Positions 9,995-19,965 of a stretch of 64,000 nucleotides of DNA are shown here, in pieces (positions within the stretch are counted from its first letter, which is position 1; every line of letters starts with the position of its first letter). The notes under the pieces are model-generated. The model was not told where the DNA came from and ran no database searches. It saw only the letters and a list, made by a program, of their open reading frames with translations. Source of the stretch: Acetobacter malorum (GTDB lineage: Bacteria > Pseudomonadota > Alphaproteobacteria > Acetobacterales > Acetobacteraceae); the NCBI RefSeq assembly GCF_001580615.1, contig NZ_LHZC01000044.1:36026-100025 (forward strand), in the 5' to 3' direction. The position numbers were made by a program, and so were the translations under genes.

Positions 9995-10134
9995 TGTCAG
10001 CCTCGTATCCTGTCCGTCTATCCCTTACACCGGCTCAGACCGGCGTTTCTGCATCGAAATTTGTCCTACGCCCCAACCCGCAGACCGGTCAATTCAGCCA
10101 GCCAACACGAGCCCGCGAGGCGGGGCAACCTCAC

Positions 10135-11157
10135 TCAGCCGTGTCTGGGCAGGAGGTCCAGGGCAATCATCGTCTCGGCAATCTGCACTGCGTTCAAAGC
10201 CGCACCTTTCCGCAGATTATCGGACACGCACCAGAAGGCGAGGCCGTTGGGAACCGTCGGATCGACACGAAGGCGTGAGACGTAGGTTGCATCTTCACCC
10301 ACGCACTCAATCGGAGTCACATAGCCGCCATCTTCGCGCTCATCGCGCAGAATCACGCCTTCTGCTTCACGCAGAACTTCACGCGCACGGGCCAGATCCA
10401 CAGGCTCTGCAAATTCCGCCACAACGGCTTCAGAATGGCCAATAAACACCGGCACGCGGACGCAGGTGGCAATCACGGACACGTCGGGGTCGAGAATTTT
10501 TCTCGTCTCCACGGCCATTTTCCATTCTTCCTTGGTCGCGCCATCATCCATGAAGCGATCAATCTGCGGAATGCAGTTAAAGGCAATCTGCTTCTGGAAC
10601 TGTTCGATCTTCGGCGGGTCAGTCACAAAGCTGCCGCGCGTCTGGGAAAACAGCTCGTCCATCCCGTCTTTGCCCGCACCGGACACCGCCTGATAGGTGG
10701 AGACCACAACGCGCTTGAGCGTAAACAGGTCATGCAGCGGCTTGAGAGCCACAACCATCTGAATGGTCGAGCAGTTCGGGTTGGCAATAATGTTGCGCTT
10801 CATGCGCTTGAGCGCATCCGGGTTTACTTCCGGCACCACCAGCGGCACGTCCGGGTCCATGCGGAAGTGGGAGGTGTTATCAATCACCACACAGCCCGCT
10901 TTGGCGGCAATGGGAGCATATTTGGCCGAGACCTCACCACCCGGGGAGAACAGACCAATATCCCAGCCTTTGAAATCAAAGGTTTCAAGATTCCGGACCT
11001 TGAGCGTACGGTCCCCAAACGAGATTTCACGCCCGGCAGATCGTGGTGACGCCAGCGCAACAATATCGTCAACGGGGAACTCCCGCTCGGCCAGTGTCTT
11101 TAAAATTTCACGCCCTACTGCTCCGGTGGCGCCTACAACTGCAACCCGATACCCCAT
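10135..11157 (-). CDS. asd: aspartate-semialdehyde dehydrogenase
   Basis: The enzyme reduces aspartyl phosphate to aspartate semialdehyde for lysine, diaminopimelate, threonine and methionine synthesis. The 340-residue protein has the NADP-binding GATGAVG at residues 9-15, nucleophile Cys129 in NPNCSTIQ, and TYQAVSGAGKDG. The frame extends upstream, but the ATG at 11157 has an AGGGAAGAG site seven bases away and gives the standard N-terminus. It is divergent from zwf across 114 bases. Confidence 0.95.
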   Translation of the reverse strand: MGYRVAVVGATGAVGREILKTLAEREFPVDDIVALASPRSAGREISFGDRTLKVRNLETFDFKGWDIGLFSPGGEVSAKYAPIAAKAGCVVIDNTSHFRMDPDVPLVVPEVNPDALKRMKRNIIANPNCSTIQMVVALKPLHDLFTLKRVVVSTYQAVSGAGKDGMDELFSQTRGSFVTDPPKIEQFQKQIAFNCIPQIDRFMDDGATKEEWKMAVETRKILDPDVSVIATCVRVPVFIGHSEAVVAEFAEPVDLARAREVLREAEGVILRDEREDGGYVTPIECVGEDATYVSRLRVDPTVPNGLAFWCVSDNLRKGAALNAVQIAETMIALDLLPRHG

Positions 11158-11271
11158 AACTCTTCCCTTACTCATTCCTGCCAAAGCCTGACCGGGCAGG
11201 AAACCTAGACCAAACCGGGTAAAAATGGAATTGCGGAGCATGCCCTTCCGTCGTGCAAGGATAAATGAAAA

Positions 11272-12825
11272 ATGACTTCAGCCCCCGCATCTCCCGGCAT
11301 TCCCACCCCGGTTGTAGCCCCTGCGGCCACTCATCCGGCCCCGGCCGGGACACTGGTGATCCTCGGTGCGGCGGGAGACCTGACCCATCGGCTGCTGGTA
11401 CCCGCACTGTATGACCTGACGTGCAATGGCTTCCTGCCGGATGATTTCCGGATTATCGGCGCTAGTCTTGAAAAAGAGACGACGGAAAGCTGGGTCGACT
11501 CCCTGCGCGCCAAGATGGAAAGCTTCACGCAGGACAGACATGCTGAATTTTATACCGCCAGCATCAATGAGGACGCGTGGTCCTGGCTTGCCAGCCGGAT
11601 GACCTATCGCGCGCTGGACTTCACATCTGTTGATGCGCTGGGCGGTCTGGCCCCGGATATCGGTAAGGGCAACGCCGTCTTCTACCTCGCCACACCGCCG
11701 CGCTTTTTTGGCACGGCAGCGGAAAGTCTGGCCCGCGCCGGACTGATGGAGGAAGCCCCGAACCGCTTCCGGCGGCTGGTGGTGGAAAAACCGTTCGGCA
11801 CAGATCTGCAGTCCGCACAGGCGTTGAATGCGCATCTGCTGTCTTTCCTGAAGGAAACGCAGATTTACCGGGTGGACCATTTTCTGGGGAAGGAGACCGT
11901 GCAGAACCTGCTGGCACTCCGCTTCAGCAATCTGCTGTTCGACCCGCTCTGGCGGCGTGACTATATCGACCACATTCAGATTACCGCCGCAGAAACACTC
12001 TCCGTTGAAGGGCGCGGTGTGTTTTACGATGCCACAGGCGCGCTGCGGGACATGGTGCCCAACCATCTGTTCCAGTTGCTCGCACTGGTCGCTATGGAAC
12101 CGCCTTCCTCCTTAAAAGCTGAAGCCATCCGTAATGCCAAGCAGCAGGTGTTTGACGCCATTCGTCCCATCACGCCGGAAAACGCCGTACGCGGACAATA
12201 TACCGCAGGAACAGTAGCGGGACGCGACATTGACGCTTATCGCGCCAGCCCCGGCGTGAGCCCAACCAGCACGACGGAAACCTACGCGGCCCTGAAAATT
12301 GAAATTGATACCTGGCGCTGGGCCGGGGTGCCCTTCTATCTGCGCACCGGCAAAGCCCTGAGTTCCAACGTGACGGAAATTGTGGTGCAGTTCAAACAGA
12401 CACCGCACCCGCTGTTCCGCACGGCAGAGGGTGCACCGCAAGCGCCTAATCGGTTTGTTTATAATATCCGGCCGGAAAAAGGGGCGGACCTGCACTTCAA
12501 CGCCAAGCACCCCGGCCCGGAAACAGTGGTGGAAGAAGTGGTGTCCGAGTTCCGCTACCAAAACGCCTTCGGGGCGATCCCCAATGTGGGGTATGAAACC
12601 CTGCTGTATGACTGCCTGCAGGGCAACGCCACGCTTTTCCAGCGTGCCGATAATATCGAAGCTGGCTGGCGGGCCGTGGACCCGGTTCTGCAAGCCTGGA
12701 GCAAAGCCACCACCGCGCCGGAATTTTATGAAGCCGGCAGCACCGGCCCCTCTGGAGCAGATGCTCTTCTGGCGCGTGATGGCCGCTGCTGGGCACCCTT
12801 TGGCCAGCTTAAAAAAGACGCCTGA
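11272..12825 (+). CDS. zwf: glucose-6-phosphate 1-dehydrogenase
   Basis: This is the entry enzyme of the oxidative pentose phosphate pathway, oxidising glucose 6-phosphate with NADP+ or NAD+. The protein has 517 residues, including an Ala/Pro-rich N-terminal extension of about 25. The dinucleotide motif GAAGDLT is at 32-38, EKPFG at 172-176, and the active-site signature DHFLGKE at 202-208. An AAGGATAA site precedes the ATG. No edd or pgl is adjacent. A terminator follows. Confidence 0.96.
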   Translation: MTSAPASPGIPTPVVAPAATHPAPAGTLVILGAAGDLTHRLLVPALYDLTCNGFLPDDFRIIGASLEKETTESWVDSLRAKMESFTQDRHAEFYTASINEDAWSWLASRMTYRALDFTSVDALGGLAPDIGKGNAVFYLATPPRFFGTAAESLARAGLMEEAPNRFRRLVVEKPFGTDLQSAQALNAHLLSFLKETQIYRVDHFLGKETVQNLLALRFSNLLFDPLWRRDYIDHIQITAAETLSVEGRGVFYDATGALRDMVPNHLFQLLALVAMEPPSSLKAEAIRNAKQQVFDAIRPITPENAVRGQYTAGTVAGRDIDAYRASPGVSPTSTTETYAALKIEIDTWRWAGVPFYLRTGKALSSNVTEIVVQFKQTPHPLFRTAEGAPQAPNRFVYNIRPEKGADLHFNAKHPGPETVVEEVVSEFRYQNAFGAIPNVGYETLLYDCLQGNATLFQRADNIEAGWRAVDPVLQAWSKATTAPEFYEAGSTGPSGADALLARDGRCWAPFGQLKKDA

Positions 12826-12860
12826 TTTCAGGACGTTCTTTGAAAAACCCTGTGCACACA

Positions 12861-12897
12861 TCCTGTCATGAAAACCCTGCCATGACAGGATTTTTTT
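12861..12897 (+). terminator. Rho-independent terminator of zwf
   Basis: TCCTGTCATG (12861-12870) pairs perfectly with CATGACAGGA (12881-12890); a run of seven T follows. It is 36 bases after the zwf stop codon. Confidence 0.92.
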
Positions 12898-13040
12898 GAT
12901 GCAGGTCAATGCAGTTTTTCATCATACTCTGCCTAGTGAGAAGAGGAAATTCCTGATAACAGGGCCACGCCACGCAAACAAAAAAGACGGGGTTCTCTGG
13001 AATTTATTTCCAGCAACGAAAACAAAAAGGGACTGAGACA

Positions 13041-14069
13041 ATGTCAGGAAAAATGAAAGCCGCAGTGGTGCGCGAATTCGGCAAACCTCTGAGCATTGAA
13101 GAACTGGATATTCCTGATATCCGCCCGAATGAAATTTTGGTCAAAATGATTGCCTGCGGTGTCTGCCATACAGACCTGCATGCTGCTGAAGGTGACTGGC
13201 CCAAAAAACCCAGCCTCCCGTTCATTCCCGGCCATGAAGGTGTTGGCACGGTTGTGAAAGCGGGCAGTGCTGTCACGCATGTGAAGGTAGGGGATGAAGT
13301 CGGCGTGCCCTGGCTGTATTCCGCCTGTGGCCATTGTGAACATTGCCTTGGCGGTTGGGAAACTTTGTGCGCCAAACAGGAAGATACCGGCTATTCCGTC
13401 AATGGATGCTTTGCAGAATATGTGGTGGCAGACCCCAATTACGTTGCCCTCCTCCCCAAAGGCATAGACCCGGTGCAGGTCGCCCCCGTGCTGTGCGCTG
13501 GCCTGACAGTCTATAAGGGTCTGAAAATGACCGATACCAAGGCAGGGAACTGGGTTGCCATTTCCGGCGTTGGCGGGCTGGGGCAGATGGCAGTGCAATA
13601 TGGCGTCGCCATGGGCCTGAATGTTGTCGCAGTTGATATTGACGATGAAAAACTTGCCACCGCCCGGAAACTCGGCGCGGCTCTGACCGTTAATGCCAGA
13701 GAGACAGACCCGGCGGCTTTCATGCAAAAGGAAGTTGGTGGTGTTCATGGCGGCCTGATTACGGCTGTTTCCACCAAGGCTTTTTCGCAGGCCATGGGGT
13801 ATGTCCGGGCTGGGGGAACACTTGTTCTGAATGGCCTGCCACCGGGCGATTTTCCTATCTCGATCTTCGATATGGTGATGAATGGCACCACCATCCGCGG
13901 ATCCATTGTCGGGACACGCCTTGATATGATTGAGGCCCTGTCCTTCTGTGCGGATGGGAAAGTGAAATCGGTAACGCAGACAGACCGGCTGGAGAATATA
14001 AACTCTATTTTTGAACGCCTCGAGGAAGGTAAGGTGGAAGGCCGGATCGTAATCGACTTTCGGGCCTGA
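13041..14069 (+). CDS. adhP: zinc-dependent alcohol dehydrogenase, AdhP type
   Basis: This cytosolic MDR-family enzyme interconverts primary alcohols and aldehydes with NAD(P). It has 342 residues. The catalytic zinc site is Cys42 (GVCHTD) with His65-Glu66 (PGHEG); the structural zinc cysteines are 96, 99, 102 and 110; and the Rossmann loop is GVGGLGQMA. It lies 32 bases upstream of an aldehyde dehydrogenase on the same strand, so the pair could carry an alcohol through to the acid. The periplasmic PQQ enzymes that dominate vinegar oxidation are separate. Confidence 0.93.
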   Translation: MSGKMKAAVVREFGKPLSIEELDIPDIRPNEILVKMIACGVCHTDLHAAEGDWPKKPSLPFIPGHEGVGTVVKAGSAVTHVKVGDEVGVPWLYSACGHCEHCLGGWETLCAKQEDTGYSVNGCFAEYVVADPNYVALLPKGIDPVQVAPVLCAGLTVYKGLKMTDTKAGNWVAISGVGGLGQMAVQYGVAMGLNVVAVDIDDEKLATARKLGAALTVNARETDPAAFMQKEVGGVHGGLITAVSTKAFSQAMGYVRAGGTLVLNGLPPGDFPISIFDMVMNGTTIRGSIVGTRLDMIEALSFCADGKVKSVTQTDRLENINSIFERLEEGKVEGRIVIDFRA

Positions 14070-14101
14070 TACTTCCGAGGCATTCGGAAAGGCTCACGAA
14101 T

Positions 14102-15493
14102 ATGGCTTACAAGACTGTCAATCCGTACACCAACGAGACGATCGCCACTTTTCCTGACCTGAAAGATGCCGAACTGGATTCTCTGCTGTCACAGGCAGAG
14201 AAGACCTACAAAAGCTGGCGCAATACGTCCTTTGCTGACCGCGCCAGCATCCTGCACAAAGCCGCCAGCCTGCTACGCGAGCAAAGTGATGAGTATGCAA
14301 AACTGCTCACGCTGGAAATGGGCAAACTCAAGCGTGAAGCATTAGGGGAAGTTGCCCTTTCTGCAGACATCCTTGACTATTATGCCGACAATGCTGAAAA
14401 ATTTCTGGCCCCGCAGAAAATCCCTGGCGGCAGTGAGCGCGGTGATGACGCCATGCTCGTCAGCCAGCCGCTTGGCATCCTGCTGGCCATTGAGCCATGG
14501 AACTTCCCTTACTACCAACTGGCCCGCGTGGCCGGGCCGCATCTGATGGCAGGGAACGTGGTTGTGGTGAAACACGCCTCCATTGTTCCGCAATGCGCCG
14601 CAGCTTTTGAAAAACTCTTCCACGATGCCGGCGCTCCCGCAGGGCTCTACACAAACCTGTTCGCCACACGTCAGCAATTGGAAAAACTGATTGATGACCC
14701 ACGCATTCAGGGCATTGCTCTGACGGGCAGCGAAGGGGCAGGGGCCTCCGTTGCAGCACAGGCCGGTAAAAACCTGAAAAAAACCACCATGGAACTGGGC
14801 GGCAGTGATGCCTTCATTGTTCTGGATGATGCTGACCTTGAAAAGTCCGTTAAATGGGCTGTCTGGGGCCGCATGAATAATGGTGGGCAGTGCTGTGTGG
14901 CCTCCAAGCGCATTATTGTGCAGGAGAGTCTCGCAGACCAGTTTTTCAAACGCTTCAGTGAAGAACTGGCTAAACTTGCACCGGGAGATCCGTCTGATGA
15001 CGCAACCGGGGTGCCCCCCATGTCCTCTCAGTCTGCTGCGGACCAGTTGAACCAGCAGGTTGAAGACGCGGTGAAAAATGGGGCCAAAGCGCACCGGGTC
15101 GGCCCGACGCCGCCCAACAAGGGCGCTTTTGTTCAGACTACCATCCTCACCGACCTGACGCGTGATAATCCTGCTTTTCATCAGGAGTTTTTTGGACCGG
15201 TCGCACTCTTCTTTACCGTCAAGGACGAGCAGGAAGCCATTGAACTGGCCAATGACACGCCTTATGGGTTGGGTGGCTCCGTGTTTACAGAAGATACCAA
15301 ACGCGGTGTTGAAGTTGCCAAGCAGATTTACACCGGCATGGTGTATATCAACCACCCGACATGGACCCGGCCGGACCTACCCTTTGGCGGCGTCAAACGC
15401 TCCGGCTATGGGCGTGAACTCGCCATGCTGGGGATTGAAGAGTTCGTTAATAAGAAGCTTATCAATGTCGTGCCGATTGATGCTCCGGCCTGA
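14102..15493 (+). CDS. NAD(P)-dependent succinate-semialdehyde-type aldehyde dehydrogenase
   Basis: The 463-residue ALDH has the length and MELGGSDAFIVL motif of the YneI/Sad and short GabD group. The general base is Glu231 and the catalytic cysteine Cys265 in GQCC. EPWNFPYYQ and the C-terminal TWTRPDLPFGG segment are standard. Substrates in this group include succinate semialdehyde and other short aldehydes; the pairing with adhP suggests oxidation of the aldehyde it makes. A terminator follows. Confidence 0.9.
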   Translation: MAYKTVNPYTNETIATFPDLKDAELDSLLSQAEKTYKSWRNTSFADRASILHKAASLLREQSDEYAKLLTLEMGKLKREALGEVALSADILDYYADNAEKFLAPQKIPGGSERGDDAMLVSQPLGILLAIEPWNFPYYQLARVAGPHLMAGNVVVVKHASIVPQCAAAFEKLFHDAGAPAGLYTNLFATRQQLEKLIDDPRIQGIALTGSEGAGASVAAQAGKNLKKTTMELGGSDAFIVLDDADLEKSVKWAVWGRMNNGGQCCVASKRIIVQESLADQFFKRFSEELAKLAPGDPSDDATGVPPMSSQSAADQLNQQVEDAVKNGAKAHRVGPTPPNKGAFVQTTILTDLTRDNPAFHQEFFGPVALFFTVKDEQEAIELANDTPYGLGGSVFTEDTKRGVEVAKQIYTGMVYINHPTWTRPDLPFGGVKRSGYGRELAMLGIEEFVNKKLINVVPIDAPA

Positions 15494-15520
15494 TCCAGCG
15501 TTTCCCTAAACACACAAAAA

Positions 15521-15549
15521 GGCGACAGAGTTCTCTCTGTCGCTTTTTT
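15521..15549. terminator. Rho-independent terminator after the aldehyde dehydrogenase
   Basis: GCGACAGAG (15522-15530), loop TTCT, CTCTGTCGC (15535-15543), then six T. An A-run precedes the stem, so it could also work for the convergent creatininase-family gene. Confidence 0.9.
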
Positions 15550-15594
15550 ATAAGTCCTCACAAAAACGGAATCTTTTTTATCCGACAAAGAATT

Positions 15595-16425
15595 TCAATC
15601 TTCTTTGGGTGAGATTTTCTGACCATCCTGCTTCACTACATGCTCAACCAGTTTCACGCCGGTTTCCTCCAGCTTTTCTGTCAGAAGCGCACCGGTTTCT
15701 GCTGAGCAGAGACGCGGGTCTCCGCGCCCGACCCCATTTGATGCCGTGCAATCCCCCTCAAGCGGCACGGAAATCAGAGCACCATCCAGATCCAGCATGC
15801 CAAAATCTGAAACACTCAGACCCCATGCTGTTTTATCTGCATGCGCTTGAGGAATACTATCTTCCCGAACCAGATCAGGCAGCAGATGCATTCCAATGCT
15901 CGTCAGCGGGTTTGCACCATGCCCGCCGGACTGTGTTGCCTGCTCTGCACCAACAAGCTGGGGCAAGAAACTGGCAGCAACACGCCACAGATAAAAGCTT
16001 GGAACCACAACGTTATCACGCAGCCAGATGCTGCGCGTAACATCGTGAATCATGGTGCAGTTTCCACCATGCCCGTTCAGGATAATAAGCCGGGTAAGAC
16101 CATGCCGAAGCAGACTGTCCAGCATATCCCGCAAAACGGCCTGCAGAGTGCTTTGGGAAAGTGCAATCCCGCCCGGCATGTATCCAAAAAAATCAGCGCC
16201 ACCAAAAGGCAGAACGGGCGCAACATACACCTCATGCCCTGCAGCGGAGGCCTTTCTGGCAATTTTCTCCGCCATGGCATCTGCCAGAAGGTAGTCCCCC
16301 ATCGGCATATGCGGCCCCTGATCTTCAAAACTGCCTAATGGCAAAAGAATAACAGGGGAGCGCGCAACAGCCTCCCGCATTTCAGATGCGGTTAAATGCG
16401 CCATCTGGAATTTGGTCTGCACCAT
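15595..16425 (-). CDS. creatininase-family amidohydrolase
   Basis: The 276-residue cytosolic protein has GSFEDQGPHMPMGDYLLAD at residues 31-49, giving metal-ligand candidates Glu34, His39 and Asp44, and NGHGGN near 116. In creatininase proper the second ligand of the first motif is His; here it is Gln36, as in the 'FEDQGPH' subfamily. The family hydrolyses cyclic or linear amides, so the substrate is open. It starts 9 bases after the ester hydrolase gene and is almost certainly in its operon, which hints at an amino-acid amide or derived compound. Confidence 0.85.
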   Translation of the reverse strand: MVQTKFQMAHLTASEMREAVARSPVILLPLGSFEDQGPHMPMGDYLLADAMAEKIARKASAAGHEVYVAPVLPFGGADFFGYMPGGIALSQSTLQAVLRDMLDSLLRHGLTRLIILNGHGGNCTMIHDVTRSIWLRDNVVVPSFYLWRVAASFLPQLVGAEQATQSGGHGANPLTSIGMHLLPDLVREDSIPQAHADKTAWGLSVSDFGMLDLDGALISVPLEGDCTASNGVGRGDPRLCSAETGALLTEKLEETGVKLVEHVVKQDGQKISPKED

Positions 16426-16434
16426 ACCGGCCTC

Positions 16435-18438
16435 TTACTGTTTCACAACCGGGAGCAGAATGGAGGTCGCCTCCTTGCCGCCGTGATGAATGCTCTGGGT
16501 TGCCACGGTATAATCTGCCGGTTTTGCACCAAAAATGTTCGGCACGAACTTCTGCGGGTTCCGGTCGTACAGCGGGAACCAGGACGACTGGATCTGCACC
16601 ATAATGCGATGCCCTTTTGCAAACACATGGTTCACAGCAGGCAAAGTGAAGTGATAATGCAGCGTTGCATCAGGCTGAAGTGCTTCCGGCTTGGCAAAAT
16701 CCTTCCGGTAGCGGCCCCGGAAAATATCCATGGACACAGGCAGCTCATACCCACCCATTTTAGGATCATCCGGCGTCATGGCAGGCTGTACGTCAATCAG
16801 CTTCACCACCCAGTCTGAATCCGTGCCACTGGTCGCCGCAAACAGGTCTGCTACCGGCACACCGCTTATGCGCACAGGTTCGTCCAGCACCTCCGTTTCA
16901 TAGGTCACCACATCCGGGCGGGATTCTGCTTCCCGCTGGTCCTGCACCAGCCAGGGCTTCCACCGGCTGCTCTGCGCAAAGGCAAAGGGGCGGGAGATAA
17001 ACGGAACCGGATGCGCCGGGTCAGACACATAGCTGTCAGCACCATCTGCTGCCGGGCGTGTAAAGCTCAGCCCGTGCCCGTCTGCCAGATAAAGCGGGGT
17101 GAGGCCGCCGGTGCAGTTGCTTTCACACACAGACGGCCAGGAACGGTAATAATCCCATTTCTGGTCGCCTGTATTGTAGATGATGGCGTCAGGCAGATGC
17201 ACAGACGCGCTACCGGGCTTCAGATATTCATCAAAGAAGGGCCGGAAGACATCACGCCGATACTGGTGGGCTGTATCCCCTTCAAATTCCAGCGGACCAA
17301 GAGTGGAGCCATTATAATTCACTCCACTATGCCGCCAGGGGCCCATCACCAGCGTATTGGGGGCTTTAACGTCCGCATCCTTCAGCGCCTGCCAGGCATG
17401 AATAGCGCCCCACATATCTTCCTGATCCCACAAGCCCTGTTCCCACAGCATCGGAACCGTAGGCTTGCGCTGAGCCAGAAGTTTATCCAGCGCCTGCCCC
17501 TGCCAGAACGCATCATACGCCGGGTGGGCGTGCATACGCTGCCAGAACGGATACTGGTCCAGACCGGCCTGTGTCGCAAAACTCCCGGCGGATCCGGCTT
17601 TCAGAAAATTTGTGTAATCGTCAGCATCTCTGCGCGGAATGCTGTTGCCTTCCCCCCGCACAGTCATCTGGCTGATAAAGTAATCAAACGCGCCCTGACG
17701 GAAGGCGCCGTAATGGAACCAGTCATCTCCCATCCAGCCATCCACCATCGGGCTTTCCGGTGCGGCCACCTTCAGGGCAGGGTGCGGGTCCATCAGCGCC
17801 ATGACGACGGTAAAGCCCTCATAGGACGAGCCGGTCATGCCCACGCGGCCATTGGACTCCGGCACATTATGCACCAGCCAGTCCACCGTATCCCACGCGT
17901 CGGTGGTTTCATCCGTTTTGGTGGGGTTTAGCGGGCCGTGCGGGGGGCGCGTCATCACATAATCGCCCTGAGAGCCATATTTCCCGCGAATATCCTGAAA
18001 CACGCGGATATAGCCGCCCTCCACAAACACATCATCCCCCTGCGGCAGAACCTCCCGCATGGTCAACGCATTAGGCACACGGTTGGCCCGCCCTTTGGCG
18101 TTATAGGGGGTACGTGTCAAAAGGATTGGAGCATTACGGGCATTTTTGGGAATAACAATAACCGTATAGAGCTTCACGCCGTCCCGCATGGGGACCATGA
18201 CCTCGCGCTTGATGTAATCCCGCTGCTGGTCGGTTGGCATATGCACACTGGCCGGAATATCGTTCCCGGTCTGCACGCTCAGCGGGTCATGCGCCTGAGC
18301 AGCCGACGCTGTAGGGGTTGCAGCGTGCGCCGCGGGAAGAGTTGCTGCCAGCAACACCCCGGACAGAGCAACACCCGCCCATAGGCTCTTTTTTTGCAAA
18401 ACGGATTTCTGTTTTGAAAGGGTAATCTGTCCCACCAT
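16435..18438 (-). CDS. aehA: alpha-amino acid ester hydrolase (secreted, CocE/NonD family)
   Basis: The enzyme hydrolyses or transfers acyl groups from alpha-amino acid esters and is known for acting on amino-beta-lactams. The 667-residue precursor has a long signal peptide ending near residue 40 (LPAAHAA). Ser205 in GSSYEG, with oxyanion Tyr206, Asp338 in LWDQED and His370 in PWRHS form the triad at exactly the numbers known for the Acetobacter turbidans enzyme. Asp239, Glu340 and Asp341 fit its carboxylate cluster that binds the substrate amino group. The C-terminal third is a jelly-roll domain. It is followed by a co-directional creatininase-family gene. Confidence 0.93.
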   Translation of the reverse strand: MVGQITLSKQKSVLQKKSLWAGVALSGVLLAATLPAAHAATPTASAAQAHDPLSVQTGNDIPASVHMPTDQQRDYIKREVMVPMRDGVKLYTVIVIPKNARNAPILLTRTPYNAKGRANRVPNALTMREVLPQGDDVFVEGGYIRVFQDIRGKYGSQGDYVMTRPPHGPLNPTKTDETTDAWDTVDWLVHNVPESNGRVGMTGSSYEGFTVVMALMDPHPALKVAAPESPMVDGWMGDDWFHYGAFRQGAFDYFISQMTVRGEGNSIPRRDADDYTNFLKAGSAGSFATQAGLDQYPFWQRMHAHPAYDAFWQGQALDKLLAQRKPTVPMLWEQGLWDQEDMWGAIHAWQALKDADVKAPNTLVMGPWRHSGVNYNGSTLGPLEFEGDTAHQYRRDVFRPFFDEYLKPGSASVHLPDAIIYNTGDQKWDYYRSWPSVCESNCTGGLTPLYLADGHGLSFTRPAADGADSYVSDPAHPVPFISRPFAFAQSSRWKPWLVQDQREAESRPDVVTYETEVLDEPVRISGVPVADLFAATSGTDSDWVVKLIDVQPAMTPDDPKMGGYELPVSMDIFRGRYRKDFAKPEALQPDATLHYHFTLPAVNHVFAKGHRIMVQIQSSWFPLYDRNPQKFVPNIFGAKPADYTVATQSIHHGGKEATSILLPVVKQ

Positions 18439-18611
18439 GATCCTGCACTTCTGTCTGATTTTTGCTTTTTAAGCTGGTGCTCAGACGATGCGTTGGATCA
18501 GGCGGTTCGTCCACCCTGTTTTTCTTAGAAAACGGTTCTCAGGCGATACAATCCGGACGGAATGACCCCTGTGAAAAGAACCGGGGAAAGGCTGCCCTCC
18601 CCCGGCTTCTC
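18439..18611. other. intergenic region upstream of the ester hydrolase
   Basis: This separates the ester hydrolase start from the serC terminator. No convincing open frame is present. Presumably it carries the ester hydrolase promoter on the minus strand; no clear element is seen. Confidence 0.4.
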
Positions 18612-18638
18612 AGGCTTCGGCCCACATCACCGAAGCCT
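18612..18638 (-). terminator. probable terminator of serC
   Basis: AGGCTTCGG (18612-18620) pairs with CCGAAGCCT (18630-18638). It lies just downstream of the serC stop on the minus strand, but the following T-tract is weak, so termination strength is uncertain. Confidence 0.5.
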
Positions 18639-18657
18639 TCTTGAAAACGTAATGCAC

Positions 18658-19845
18658 TCAGGCCGGGCAGGTTACCGGTGCAACCTGTGCAAATGCCCAG
18701 TCCAGCCAGGGCAAAAGCGCGCTGACGTCGGAAGCCTCCACCGTCGCACCACCCCAGATCCGCAGACCCGGCGGGGCATCACGATAGCTGGCAATATCAA
18801 ACGCCACGCCTTCCTTATCCAGCAGAGCAACCATCTGTTTGACAGTCTTCATCTGCTCGGAGCGCTCCAGTGCTAAAAACCACGGGGCCACAATGCGCAG
18901 GCAGATTGCGGTAGAGGAACGCTCTGCCTCGTTACGAGCCAGAAACTCCACCCAGTCCGTTTTGGCTTCCCATGCAGCGACTTCCGCCAGATTAGCCTGA
19001 CTGCGGGCCTTCAACCCGGCCAGACCACCAACGGACTCAGCCCATTTCAGGCTATCCAGTGCATCTTCCACACACAGCATGGAGGGTGTGTTGATGGTGT
19101 CACCCCGGAAGATGCCTTCAATCAGCTTACCTTTGCCCATCAGACGGAAAATCTTGGGCAGCGGACGGGGCGCTTCAAAACTTTCCAGCCGCTCCACAGC
19201 GCGTGGGGAAAGAGCCAGCATCCCGTGCGCAGCCTCACCCCCCAGTGCTTTCTGCCAGGACCACGTGACGACATCCAAGCGGTCCCACGGCAGGTCCATT
19301 GCAAAGGCGGCGGACGTCGCATCACAAATCACCAGCCCCTCATGCTTTGCCGGAATGGCGTCAGCGGACGGCAGGCGGACACCAGACGTGGTGCCGTTCC
19401 AGGCCAGAACCACATCATGTGTCCAGTCTACCTCAGCAAGGTCAGGTAGCTGACCGTAATCGGCTTTCAGAACCCGTGCATTGTCCAGCTTGAGCTGAGA
19501 GACAATGTCCTGCGCCCACAGAGAGGAGAAACTTTCAAACGCCAGCACATCCACAGGTCGGGCCCCCAGCAGGGACCACAGAGCCATTTCCACAGCGCCA
19601 GTATCGGACGCCGGGACAATTCCTACACGCCAGCCTTCGGGAACGCCCAGAATAGCTGCGGAGCGGTCAATCACCTCCGCCAGTCTGGCCCGCCCTTCCG
19701 CAGAACGGTGGGAGCGACCCGTCAGCGCATTGCTCAGTGCAGAAACATCCCACCCCGGGCGCTTGGCGCAGGGGCCGGAGGAAAAACACGGATTGGCAGG
19801 ACGGCAAGCCGGACGGGAGGAATTTTCGGAATGTGTGGAGGTCAT
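18658..19845 (-). CDS. serC: phosphoserine aminotransferase
   Basis: The PLP enzyme makes 3-phosphoserine from 3-phosphohydroxypyruvate and glutamate, and can also serve pyridoxal synthesis. The 395-residue protein has PLP lysine Lys199 in WSWQKALGG and Asp175 in CDATSAA. The frame runs upstream across the tRNA-Leu gene, but those codons are tRNA sequence, so the ATG at 19845 ([14 protein letters not shown] follows) is the start. The sequence resembles the longer alphaproteobacterial/archaeal SerC group. serA is not adjacent. Confidence 0.93.
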   Translation of the reverse strand: MTSTHSENSSRPACRPANPCFSSGPCAKRPGWDVSALSNALTGRSHRSAEGRARLAEVIDRSAAILGVPEGWRVGIVPASDTGAVEMALWSLLGARPVDVLAFESFSSLWAQDIVSQLKLDNARVLKADYGQLPDLAEVDWTHDVVLAWNGTTSGVRLPSADAIPAKHEGLVICDATSAAFAMDLPWDRLDVVTWSWQKALGGEAAHGMLALSPRAVERLESFEAPRPLPKIFRLMGKGKLIEGIFRGDTINTPSMLCVEDALDSLKWAESVGGLAGLKARSQANLAEVAAWEAKTDWVEFLARNEAERSSTAICLRIVAPWFLALERSEQMKTVKQMVALLDKEGVAFDIASYRDAPPGLRIWGGATVEASDVSALLPWLDWAFAQVAPVTCPA

Positions 19846-19880
19846 CACCCTGTCCGGTTTCAAGGAAGTGAGACAAATTA

Positions 19881-19965
19881 TGGTGCGAGAGAGGGGACTC
19901 GAACCCCTATGCCTTGCGGCGGTCGATTTTGAGCCGACTACGTCTACCGATTCCGTCACTCTCGC
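19881..19965 (-). tRNA. tRNA-Leu (anticodon CAA)
   Basis: The 85-base gene has acceptor GCGAGAG paired with CTCTCGC and an encoded ACCA end. The anticodon stem GTCGG/TCGAC encloses loop CTCAAAA, giving anticodon CAA, which reads UUG. The long variable arm and the GGTTCGAGTCC T-arm fit a class II leucine tRNA. It sits between the lipoprotein gene and serC. Confidence 0.95.

Noticed and set aside
10105..10126. GC-rich CCCGC/GCGGG stem between asd and sdhC
   Set aside because: Short, with no T-run on either strand; not enough to call a terminator.
12999..13015. CTGGAA/TTCCAG inverted repeat before adhP
   Set aside because: Only six pairs and no second copy; too weak to call an operator.
14342..15355. 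337-codon minus-strand frame opposite the aldehyde dehydrogenase at 14102
   Set aside because: Antisense shadow; the plus-strand gene has complete catalytic motifs.
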